A DNA stretch of 17,649 nt from Phycisphaerales bacterium (GTDB taxonomy: Bacteria; Planctomycetota; Phycisphaerae; UBA1845; Fen-1342), in assembly GCA_022839625.1 (NCBI GenBank), contig JALHJL010000070.1:1-17649 (forward strand), given 5' to 3'. Below the pieces are notes generated by a model. That model was given only the letters and a program-made list of their open reading frames with translations, did not search any database and was not told the origin of the DNA. The position numbers and the translations under genes are program-made. This document shows, in pieces, positions 1-7,500 of this stretch (the first letter of the stretch is position 1; each line of letters starts with the position of its first letter).

Positions 1-171
1 AACTAAAGTATATCCCGGATCGCCCCTGTGCCAAATGCGACGAAGAAGAATCCGAGAAGACTCGCCCGACGGACGCAAATCCCCCATAATCTCCGCAGAC
101 ACCGGCCAAATACATGGGTTCTTCCCGTGAGGAGACGAGGCAACTGGACTTCTGCAAAATGGCCGTTCGAC

Positions 172-375
172 CTACTGGAGCAGGGCCTGGAGGATCACCT
201 GTATCTCAACCTGGCGGTTTTCGCGCACGATCGTCAGATCGAGCGCATCGCCCACTCTGTGGTTGTCCAGAACCCGGTACAGATCGTTCGAATTCCGCAC
301 GGGTTTGCCCCCGGCCGCGATGATCAGATCGCCCAGCAGGACCTGGCCGCGCGGGCCGCGGGCCGCTACGACGCC
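172..375 (-). pseudogene. Orphan C-terminal PDZ-domain remnant of a Deg/HtrA-type serine protease
   Basis: Read on the minus strand from 375 down to a TAG at 172-174, one frame gives about 67 residues that look like the end of a Deg/HtrA PDZ domain. Key pieces are G-Q-V-L-L-G-D-L-I-I, then G-G-K-P-V-R-N, N-D-L-Y-R-V-L-D, H-R-V-G-D, and a closing beta-strand pair ending I-Q-V-I-L-Q-A-L-L-Q. From memory, plant Deg1 ends with the same order (V-L-G-D-I-I, G-S-D-L-Y-R-I-L-D, K-V-G-D-E-V). The frame is closed upstream by an in-frame TGA at 376-378, has no plausible start or ribosome site, and lacks the protease domain. Its 5' end overlaps the last codons of the glycosidase in another frame. I infer a decayed or deletion-truncated gene. 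An assembly indel is unlikely to explain it, because the DNA immediately upstream is intact glycosidase sequence. Confidence 0.6.
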
Positions 376-1754
376 TCAACAATCCCCAGCGGCGGATTCG
401 TCTTCCACCGACCGCGGGTGAAGTCGGGCACATCCATCACGCGGCTGCGGCGGGCCACCGATTTCTCCGTCAGCTCGGAGATACAGCTCCACGCTGCGGC
501 GTCGTACACGTCCATATCCAACGGCTGCCCTTCGATCAGGCAGCGGACCAGGCGATAGTCCTCAAGGTAGTCCATGCCGCCGTGGCCGCCGCTTGCGGTC
601 TGGACCGACTCGGAGCGCCAGAGCGGGTGCTCGAACTCGTCCGCGTACGTCTCCAGGAGCGGCTCCCACCGATGCGCCGGGCTGCGGCCTTCGACGTGGA
701 TGCGATCGGGATACCCGACCTTCACCGCGCGCGTGCCCTGGAGCATGTGGATGCGGCTGTAGGGCCGCGGCAGGTTCGTGTCGTGTACGAGGTAGATCGT
801 GCGGCCCAGGACGGTCTTGAGGAGCGTGACGTTCACGTCGCCGAGCACGTACTTCTCATTCCGGCGCGGGTCATCCGGGCTCAGGTGCTCCTCCTGAAAG
901 AGCTGGAGGCCGCGCGACGGGCCGCTCATGGAAACCAGGTAATCAAGCCGGTCGCCGCGATTGATGTTCATGCACTGGGCGATCGGGCCCAGTCCGTGCG
1001 TCGGGTACAGGTTGCCGTTGCGCTTCTCCGCGTGTGCCCGCCGCCACAGGCCTTCCCCCTCCGTGGAGAACTTCACGCCGCGCAGATCATGCAGATAACC
1101 GCACTCGCCGTGCAGCACCTCGCCGAGCACGCCCTGGCGGACCATGTTCAGCACCATCATTTCGGCCCGGTCGTAGCAGCAGTTCTCCATCATCACGCAG
1201 TGCTTGCGGCGTTGCTCCGCGGTCTCGACAAGCTGCCAGCACTCGTCGAGGGTCACGGCCGCCGGGACCTCCGTGGCCGCATGTTTGCCGGCCCGCATCG
1301 CGGCGACACACACGGGGACATGCCACTCCCAGGGCGTCGCCGTGAAGACCAGGTCGAGGTCCTCCTGTTCGCACAGGCGCTTGAAATCCCACGGGCCGCG
1401 GGAGTAGCCGGCCGGTTTCGGCTGGCCCGCCTTCGCCACCATGTCCTGGGCGCGCGCGACTTTCTCCGGCACGATATCGCACACGGCCTTGATCTCGGCG
1501 CCCGGCACCTTGAGAAGTTGGCTCACGTGGTTGGTGCCCATGCCCCCGACGCCGACGAAGCCGATCCGGACCCGTTCGAGCGGCGGGGCAACGAACGGCT
1601 GCGCCGCGGCCGGCGCCGCACGCCGACCCGGTCCGGCACATCCGAGCAGGTTGGGGATTGCGACCAGCGCACCCAGACCCGTCAGTGCTCCAACCTTGAT
1701 GAAATCGCGACGCGTGCCTGCGGCGGATGTCCGCTCGTCGTCGTATGCGTCCAT
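366..1754 (-). CDS. Tat-exported GH109-type glycosidase (Gfo/Idh/MocA fold, probable alpha-N-acetylgalactosaminidase)
   Basis: About 462 residues. I chose the ATG at 1754 because GGAG lies 8 nt upstream; a GTG at 1790 would add 12 unconvincing residues. The N-terminus carries a twin-arginine motif (R-R-D-F-I-K, residues 15-20) and a hydrophobic stretch ending L-L-G-C at Cys39, so the protein may be a Tat-exported lipoprotein. A Rossmann NAD-binding glycine motif (G-F-V-G-V-G-G-M-G) is at 65-73. GH109 hallmarks follow: A-T-P-W-E-W-H at 139-145, E-V-P near 162, E-N-C-C-Y at 190-194 and Y-P-T-H-G-L-G-P at 250-257. As I recall, the Glu, Tyr, Tyr and His in these motifs line the substrate pocket of the Elizabethkingia enzyme. 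GH109 enzymes remove alpha-GalNAc using tightly bound NAD+ in a redox-assisted mechanism. A different glycoside substrate is possible, as the family is broad. It is divergent from the nucleotidyltransferase gene. Confidence 0.88.
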   Translation of the reverse strand: MDAYDDERTSAAGTRRDFIKVGALTGLGALVAIPNLLGCAGPGRRAAPAAAQPFVAPPLERVRIGFVGVGGMGTNHVSQLLKVPGAEIKAVCDIVPEKVARAQDMVAKAGQPKPAGYSRGPWDFKRLCEQEDLDLVFTATPWEWHVPVCVAAMRAGKHAATEVPAAVTLDECWQLVETAEQRRKHCVMMENCCYDRAEMMVLNMVRQGVLGEVLHGECGYLHDLRGVKFSTEGEGLWRRAHAEKRNGNLYPTHGLGPIAQCMNINRGDRLDYLVSMSGPSRGLQLFQEEHLSPDDPRRNEKYVLGDVNVTLLKTVLGRTIYLVHDTNLPRPYSRIHMLQGTRAVKVGYPDRIHVEGRSPAHRWEPLLETYADEFEHPLWRSESVQTASGGHGGMDYLEDYRLVRCLIEGQPLDMDVYDAAAWSCISELTEKSVARRSRVMDVPDFTRGRWKTNPPLGIVEAS

Positions 1755-1870
1755 CGCTCGGGCTCCAACGGTCAGGCGCCGTGGCCGCACCCTTCGCTTC
1801 CGCCTAGAATGCTGCCTGTCGTGCGGTCCAGTGTGGGCCGCGGCCTCAAACGGTGCAAGGGCATCCTCTG

Positions 1871-2776
1871 ATGAAACCGACCCTCGTGATCCTCGCGGCC
1901 GGGATCGGCCGGCGTTACGGCGGCCTGAAGCAGTTGGAGCCGGTCGGCCCCGCCGGCGAAACCATCATGGACTACTCGATCTACGACGCCGTGCGGGCCG
2001 GCTTCGGTCAGGTCGTCTTCGTAATCCGCCCGGAGATGGAGGGCGCCTTCCACGAGACGATCGGCCGCCGGTATGAGCAACGGATTCCCGTGGCGTACGC
2101 CCATCAACGGTTGGACGCCGTGCCGGCCGGGTTCGCGGTGCCGCCGGGGCGCAGCAAGCCCTGGGGGACGGGGCAGGCGGTCTTGTCGGCGGCGGACCGC
2201 GTCCGTGGACCTTTTGCCGTCGCCAACGCGGACGATTTCTATGGGGCCGGCGCCTTCGCCGCCCTCAGTGCCTTTCTGCAAGAGCAACAGACCGGCACGC
2301 CGGTCTACGCGATGGTCGGTTACGCGCTGCGCAACACGCTGTCCGAGGGCGGGGCAGTCTCGCGGGCGGTCTGCCGGCACAGCCCGGACGGCTGGCTCGT
2401 TGACATCGTCGAGACGGTCGGCATCGAACCCGACGGCCGCGGCGCCCGCCGCACCGACGAGCATGGCCACGTGCACCGCTTCGGCGGGGACGAGACGGTG
2501 TCGATGAACCTGTGGGGGTTCGTGCCGGCGCTGCTGGACGAGCTGCGCCGCGCGTTCGAGCGGTTTCTGCGGGAGCGCGGCGGCTCGGCGGATGCAGAGC
2601 TGTACCTGCCGGCCGTGGTTCAGGACGCCATCAAGGCGGGCCGCGCCCGCGTGAAGGTTCTACCAAGCCCGGATCGATGGTGCGGGATCACCAACCCCCG
2701 CGACAAGGACGGCGTCGTCCGCTTCCTTGGGCAGCTCGTCGAACAGGGCCAGTATCCGCCGAAGCTGTGGGATTGA
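1871..2776 (+). CDS. NTP_transferase-family protein (sugar-phosphate nucleotidyltransferase-like)
   Basis: 301 residues with a GT-A nucleotidyltransferase fold. The N-terminal signature L-A-A-G-I-G-R-R-Y-G-G-L-K-Q (8-21) matches the family's nucleotide-binding loop, with Lys20 in the usual lysine position. K-P-W-G-T-G-Q-A (96-103) matches the G-T-x-x-A nucleotide contact. N-A-D-D-F-Y-G (119-125) supplies the metal-binding Asp. The family joins NTP and a sugar phosphate (or a related phospho-alcohol) to give an NDP-activated product plus pyrophosphate. The substrate cannot be read from sequence. It is close to the minimal catalytic domain, with no left-handed beta-helix acetyltransferase extension. 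I chose ATG 1871 because AAGGG lies 10 nt upstream; a GTG at 1853 would overlap that site. A TAGAAT at 1804-1809 could be a -10 box but has no good -35. It appears monocistronic. Confidence 0.85.
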   Translation: MKPTLVILAAGIGRRYGGLKQLEPVGPAGETIMDYSIYDAVRAGFGQVVFVIRPEMEGAFHETIGRRYEQRIPVAYAHQRLDAVPAGFAVPPGRSKPWGTGQAVLSAADRVRGPFAVANADDFYGAGAFAALSAFLQEQQTGTPVYAMVGYALRNTLSEGGAVSRAVCRHSPDGWLVDIVETVGIEPDGRGARRTDEHGHVHRFGGDETVSMNLWGFVPALLDELRRAFERFLRERGGSADAELYLPAVVQDAIKAGRARVKVLPSPDRWCGITNPRDKDGVVRFLGQLVEQGQYPPKLWD

Positions 2777-2916
2777 GCGTGCGGCGGGCGAAGCGGCTGG
2801 GCCTCGCGTCGAAGCGGTTGCTGACATGGCGGCAGCGGCAGTCGAGTGGCCGTCTCGCGCAACTGCGGGCCCGACCGGATCGACTGCCATCGGCGGTTCT
2901 GTTGCGCAGTGCGCTG

Positions 2917-2936
2917 GGCCGACCAACTGGTCGGCC
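2917..2936. terminator. Perfect 8-bp stem with 4-nt loop, possible bidirectional terminator
   Basis: GGCCGACC (2917-2924), loop AACT, GGTCGGCC (2929-2936). The stem is perfect and GC-rich and sits about 140 nt past the nucleotidyltransferase stop. No T-run follows on either strand, so a canonical intrinsic terminator is not shown. Its place between convergent genes suggests transcript ending or 3'-end protection. Confidence 0.3.
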
Positions 2937-3007
2937 GCTACGCGCGATGTCGCAATGTCGCGCACGCCGATTGGAGTGTCCTGAGTCTGAAGTGGGTCAC
3001 AGAAGTC

Positions 3008-3038
3008 GGGGAGTGCAAAGCTCCACTTTGCACCTCCC
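3008..3038. terminator. Hairpin between convergent genes, possible bidirectional terminator
   Basis: GTGCAAAG (3013-3020), loop CTCCA, CTTTGCAC (3026-3033) is a perfect 8-bp stem. After one A.C mismatch and a G.T wobble, three more G-C pairs (3008-3010 with 3036-3038) extend it. It lies about 50 nt beyond the prepilin-like gene's stop. There is no T-run on either strand, so function is inferred from structure and position. Confidence 0.38.
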
Positions 3039-3089
3039 AACCAGGCGTGTCCTCGCCCGGCTTCTTCGTCGAATCTGCAACCCAGGACA

Positions 3090-4115
3090 TCAGTGCCCCG
3101 CCATGTTCTCCTGCCGGTTGGCGAACGGCCACTTCGTGTCGTAGCCCGAGCCGAACGCGGCGCGCCAGAGTGCGTTGTCGCCCCAGAGCCGGGCCCCCGG
3201 CACCGGATAGTCATCGAGCTGCCAGCCCCCGCCGCGCGTGAGCAGACCGGCGTCGTACAGGCACATACTCGTAGCGGCATCCGGTGCGAATTCGTACTGG
3301 GCGCTGGCCCGCATCGGCCGAGCCGAGCCATCGCAGAACAGCAGGTTGTCCACCATGAACTGCTTGTGCCAGCCGGTCACCAGCACCGGGTCCGGGTCGG
3401 GCAGGTTGTCGCGGCCGATCATGTTGAAGAACGTCGGCTCGCCGGCCAGGATCAGCGTGGAAGTGCTGCGCAGGCTGCTCAGCCGGTGCCCCCACGGTCC
3501 GCGCGAGAAATGCCCCGCGCTACGGGCGTCGCCGCTGATGAGCATAATCATCGCGAGACTGGCCCGGTAGCTGTTGCCGAGCGTGTCGTAGCAAGGCAGC
3601 TCGGCGCTTTCGGCCGGGGCGTCGTCGATGTCGGGGTGCGTGGGATAGCCGCGGTCGGACGGGCAATGAAACAACTCCAGCCGCTGGGTATCGGCCAGGT
3701 GGACGCTGCCCAGGAGGTAGCGGTTCAGCGGGCGGCGGCGGGCGTCGTATTGCGGCCGGGCGTCCGGGCCATCCGCGGCCAGCAGGATTCTGCTGGATGC
3801 ACCGGTGCGCAGCGGCACCTGGCCGGAACGCCCGCCCCACGTGAACCAGTTCACCGTTCGCCACTCCCAGTAGTCGCACGGCTGCAACATGCTCTCATGG
3901 ATGGGGATGGGTTGCTCGGCGGGGTCCTCCAGGGCGTACTGATGCAGCGCCTGCCCGATGCTGCGCAGGTTCGCGAGGCACTTCGCCCGTTTGCCCTGCT
4001 CGCGCGCCGCGGCCAGGCTCGGCAACAGAATCGCGATCAGGAGGGCGATAATCGCGACCACGACGAGCAGCTCGATCAGCGTAAAGGCGGAAGGCCGTAT
4101 GCGACCGCTCGCCAC
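3090..4115 (-). CDS. Prepilin-type (type II secretion pseudopilin-like) protein
   Basis: About 341 residues. The N-terminus has the class III signal M-A-S-G-R-I-R-P-S-A | F-T-L-I-E, followed by a long hydrophobic helix (L-L-V-V-V-A-I-I-A-L-L-I-A-I-L-L-P). Prepilin peptidase should cut before Phe11, and Glu15 is the conserved E5 of mature pilins. The residue before the cut is Ala rather than the usual Gly. After the helix come A-A-A-R-E-Q and the C-L-A-N-L-R-S-I-G-Q-A-L segment common in planctomycete family members. A C-terminal H-X11-D-G motif (H250, D262-G263) matches their H-X(n)-DG signature. I prefer GTG 4115, with GGAG 6 nt upstream and a 10-residue leader. ATG 4154 is in frame but lacks a good ribosome site and gives a 23-residue leader. 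The role is probably an envelope fibre or secretion component; no pilus assembly genes are adjacent. Confidence 0.85.
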   Translation of the reverse strand: MASGRIRPSAFTLIELLVVVAIIALLIAILLPSLAAAREQGKRAKCLANLRSIGQALHQYALEDPAEQPIPIHESMLQPCDYWEWRTVNWFTWGGRSGQVPLRTGASSRILLAADGPDARPQYDARRRPLNRYLLGSVHLADTQRLELFHCPSDRGYPTHPDIDDAPAESAELPCYDTLGNSYRASLAMIMLISGDARSAGHFSRGPWGHRLSSLRSTSTLILAGEPTFFNMIGRDNLPDPDPVLVTGWHKQFMVDNLLFCDGSARPMRASAQYEFAPDAATSMCLYDAGLLTRGGGWQLDDYPVPGARLWGDNALWRAAFGSGYDTKWPFANRQENMAGH

Positions 4116-4197
4116 GCGAGGCTCCGCGCAGAGCACCTGTCCCCGCCCAATCATATCCCGCGGGTCCAGCCGGGGGGCGGACGCGGAGCGGCGGCGC

Positions 4198-4230
4198 AAA
4201 AAAACCGGCACACGCACCACTCGTCCCGGT
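4198..4230 (-). terminator. Weak intrinsic terminator candidate with seven-T run
   Basis: On the minus strand, ACCGG (4230-4226) pairs with CCGGT (4208-4204) across a 17-nt loop, followed directly by a run of seven T (4204-4198), which is rare in DNA this GC-rich. The stem is short for its loop, so the call is tentative. It would end transcripts from smc and the micro-gene before the prepilin-like gene. Confidence 0.3.
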
Positions 4231-4405
4231 CGCGGTCGGACGGACGTCCTTTTCCGCGCCGCCGCCGACCGTGCCTCAGTCAGCGAGGGACTCCGAGTGC
4301 TGCGTGTGCCGCGAGATGTCGCTCGCACTCCGGCTTACGGGACACCGCTCGCACGTGTCGGCACGCCCGGATCGGACGTGCTACTCATGGTCGCCTGTGT
4401 CGCGC

Positions 4406-4422
4406 GGCCCGGAGCGCGGGCC
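4406..4422 (-). terminator. GC hairpin downstream of the basic micro-gene
   Basis: GGCCCG (4406-4411), loop GAGCG, CGGGCC (4417-4422) is a perfect 6-bp stem starting 26 nt past the micro-gene stop. No T-run follows on the minus strand. It may stabilise or end the smc transcript; this is inferred from position only. Confidence 0.25.
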
Positions 4423-4447
4423 AATCGGCACTTTGGGGTGGTCGCCG

Positions 4448-4543
4448 TTAGCAGGCGGCCATTCTCTTCTTGGCGACCTTTCTCTTCGCCTTCTTCTTGG
4501 GGGCCTTCTTCGCCTTCTTCTTTGCAGCCTTCTTCTTTGCCAT
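4448..4543 (-). CDS. 31-residue lysine/alanine-rich basic micro-protein (histone-tail-like)
   Basis: ATG at 4543 to TAA at 4448-4450 gives 31 residues. It opens M-A-K-K-K-A-A-K-K-K and continues with A-K-K-A-P-K-K-K, ending K-K-R-M-A-A-C. It holds 15 Lys, 2 Arg and 9 Ala, with no acidic residue. Nearly every Lys is AAG, matching the high-GC third positions of the neighbours. A GAGG ribosome site lies 7 nt upstream of the ATG. The start is 31 nt past the smc stop on the same strand, so co-transcription is likely. The composition resembles the (K/A/P)-rich tails of histone H1 and bacterial H1-like proteins (Hc1, AlgR3-type tails), which bind DNA or RNA non-specifically. Nucleic-acid binding and any link to SMC are inference. 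A chance frame is possible but less likely given start, ribosome site and spacing. Confidence 0.7.
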   Translation of the reverse strand: MAKKKAAKKKAKKAPKKKAKRKVAKKRMAAC

Positions 4544-4574
4544 GGCGCAACCTCACAAAAAAGGAACCAAACAC

Positions 4575-7500
4575 TCACGCCACAATTGGCGTTTCCACAC
4601 GTTCTTCGAACCGGACACTCATGCGTTTGCTGACGCCCGGTTCTTCCATCGTAACTCCGTATAACACATCCGCACAGGCCATCGTCCGCTTGCTGTGCGT
4701 GATCACTACGAACTGCGAGTGCGACAAGAACTCCTGCAGCACGCTATTAAAGCGTTCGATGTTCGCTTCATCAAGGGCTGCATCGACTTCATCCAAGATT
4801 GCGAACGGCGACGGGCGGCTCTTGAACACCCCCATGAGCAGCGCCACCGTGGTCAGCGTCTTCTCGCCGCCGGAGAGCAGCGAGATCGACTGCGGCTCTT
4901 TTCCCGGCGGGCGCGCGATGATCTCGATCCCGCATTCGAGCGGGTTGGCCGGGTCCTCCAGCAACACGTCGGCCTTGCCGCCGCCGAAGAGCTTGCGGAA
5001 CATCTCCTGGAATTGCGCGCGGATCTGCTCGAACGCTTCGGCGAAGCGCGTCCGCGACTCCTGGTCGAGCTCCGCGATCAGCGTCTCCAGACGCTGGCTC
5101 GCCGCGATCAGATCGGCCCGCTGGGACGCCAGGTGCTCGTAGCGCGGCGCGAGCTCCTCCAGCTCGGCGATGGCGTCCAGGTTGACGTGTCCCAGCCGCG
5201 CGATCCTGCCGCGCAGGTCTTCGATCTCGAGCCGGATGGCCTCCCAGTCCTGCTCCTCATGCCGGTACGTCTGGTAGAGGGCCGGCAGATCCAGCCCCAG
5301 CTCGTCGCGGACACGCGCCGTGAGGCCCTCTTTTCGTACTTCGGTCTCGCGCAACGCCACCTCTTGCTGGTGCCACGCGCCTTCCCAGCCCTCGATCTGC
5401 CGTTGCAGCTCTCGAGCCGCGGCGCCGCCGCTCTCCAGCCGCTGCAAGAGCTCCTGGCGGCGCTGCCGCAACTCCAGCGCCACCGTACGACAGCCCTCGC
5501 ACGCCGCGTTCTGTTCCGCCTGGCCCCGCCGGGCCGTCTCCAGCTCGCCCTCGGCCCGCTCAATCTCCGCCAGCGCCTCCGCGGTCTCGCGCTCCGCGTC
5601 GGCCTGCTCCTGGGCCGACGCCGCGTGCCGCGCGCGCAGCTCCTCGAGCGCCTTCTCGGCCGCGGCGCGCTTCTCGGCGACCCGCCCCCGCTCGACCAAG
5701 GCGGCGGTGCAGTCCTGGGCCAGCCGCGCGACGGCGGCTTCCTGTTCGGCCACGCGGGACGTAACGGCCGCCATGTCCGCCTCGTGCGACTGCTGTGCGA
5801 GGTCGGCCGCGGCGCGCTCCGCCTGGAGTGCCTGCAACTGCGCGTCGAGATCGGCGAGCGACCGCCGGACCGAATCCAGCTCCTGGTCCGTCAGCGCCGC
5901 CTCGCGCTCCAGCCGCTGCCGCACATCGGCCAGACGTGCCCGCTCGTTGCGCAGCTCGGCGTGGGCGCGCTGCTGGGTCGCGATGCGCGCGAGCAACCCG
6001 TCCACCCGCAACTGGAGGTCCGAGAGCTGCGCTTCGACTTCCTGCCGGCGCCGCGCAAGCTGAACCAGTTGCGACTCGAGCTCATCGCACTCGTTGCGGA
6101 GCTGGCGGATCTCCGCCTTGCGGCTGATCAGGCCCGGCGCCGCGCCGGCGGCCCCAAAGGTCATCCGTCCGTCCGCCCCCACGGTGGCCCCGTCCAGCGT
6201 CACGAACACGCAGCCCGCGAGCGCTTCGGCCGCCAGGCGCAGGGCCTGGTCCAGGCTCTCCACGATGAACGTCCGGCCCAGCAGGTGCTCCGCCAGCGGG
6301 CGAAACTCCGCCGCGCACTGCACCCAGTCGGACGCCCGCGCGACAAAGCCGGGCGCGTGCGTGTAGCTGATCGGCGTCGCCGGCCGGGTCAGCCGGTCCA
6401 ACGCCAGCACCTGCAACGGCCCGCCCGCTGCGGCGCGGTTCGCCAATTCGGCCAGGAACGCCGCCGCGTCGCGGACGACGACGTGGTTCTCGAATGCGGA
6501 CAACACGGATTGCAGGATGGGCACGCGGGGGTCGTCGATCCGCAGCAGGTCGGCGACCAGCCCGACGACGAGGCCCTGCGTCGTATCGTCGCTGCGCCAC
6601 GCCAGCACGGCGCGCGAGCCCTCGTCCACACCCTCCAGTCGCCGCTCCATGTCTTCCAGCAGCGCGAGCCGCGACGCGACGGCGGTCCGCGTCTCTCTGG
6701 CAGCCGCAATCTCCGTATCCAGCAGCACCAGCTCGTCGCGCAGCGCCGCGCTCTGCCCCTCTTCCGTGCGCAACGCGGCGGACAAGCCGTCGATTTCCTG
6801 ATCGAGTTCGGCGATCTGGCCGTGAAGCTGCTCCCAATGCTGGGACAGCTCCTCGTCCTCCCGGCGCGTCTCCTGGCGGCGCGCCGCCAGGCGCTCGGCC
6901 TGCGCGCGCAGACGGCTTTGCTGCTGGGCGCGGTTCTCGCATTCGTTTTGCAGGAGGGCCCCGCGTCGGACGGTGTCGAAGGCCGCGACCTTCTCGTGCT
7001 CCAACCGGCGCCGCAGCTCCTCCAGTTCTTGCTCCGCCGACTGCCGGATCGCCTGCGCTTCGGCGATCCGCGCGTCGCTCTGCTGCACGAGGACCGTCAG
7101 CTCGTGCAGCGCGCATTCTTCAGCCGCGATGCGCTCCCCCAGCGTTGCAAGGCGGGCGCACACGTCCGCCGCCTGGTGACAGCGTCGGTCACGCGCCGCG
7201 CGCAACTCCCCCAGGCGCCGTTCTCCCAGCGCGATGCGCTCGCCCAGCGCGCTGGCGGCCGACTGTGCCTCCAGCAGAGCCACCTCGGCGGCCTGGATCT
7301 GCTCATCCAGGGCCTGCCGCTCGTGTTCCAGCTCCGCGGACGCCGCATCACGCTCGGCCTGCTGTGCCCGCCCTTCCTGCAAACGGACCAGCAGGGCATC
7401 GGCTTGCGCCTGAATACCGGCCCGCCCCTGCTCCAGCTCATGGTACTCGGCGATGGAAAACGCGGCCCGCAGCTCGCGGAGCCGAGCGTCGTATTGCTGG

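Larger units (their letters stand above)
2777..3089. other. Convergent intergenic region with two hairpins
   Basis: This 313-nt gap lies between the 3' ends of the nucleotidyltransferase and prepilin-like genes. Open frames crossing it on both strands are out-of-frame run-ons with no ribosome site or recognisable motif. Its only clear structure is two strong inverted repeats, listed separately. I see no promoter, RNA gene or insertion-sequence end. Confidence 0.6.
4116..4447. other. Non-coding spacer between the basic micro-gene and the prepilin-like gene
   Basis: Open frames crossing this stretch on the minus strand are Arg/Ser/Pro-rich with no motif, and look like high-GC noise. It contains a GC hairpin at 4406-4422 and a seven-T run (minus strand, 4198-4204), both listed as weak terminator candidates. 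A TATGAT at 4150-4155 (minus strand) resembles a -10 box for the prepilin-like gene, but I find no matching -35. Confidence 0.5.

Noticed and set aside
3..125. Short hydrophobic minus-strand frame (L-L-G-F-F-F-V-A-F-G-T-G) ending in TAG at 3-5
   Set aside because: It could be the tail of a membrane protein, but it has no start, no ribosome site and no recognisable family. I see nothing else supportable in 1-171.
1804..1809. TAGAAT as a promoter for the nucleotidyltransferase gene
   Set aside because: The -10 resemblance is good but no acceptable -35 is found at 16-18 nt, so it is mentioned only in the gene entry.
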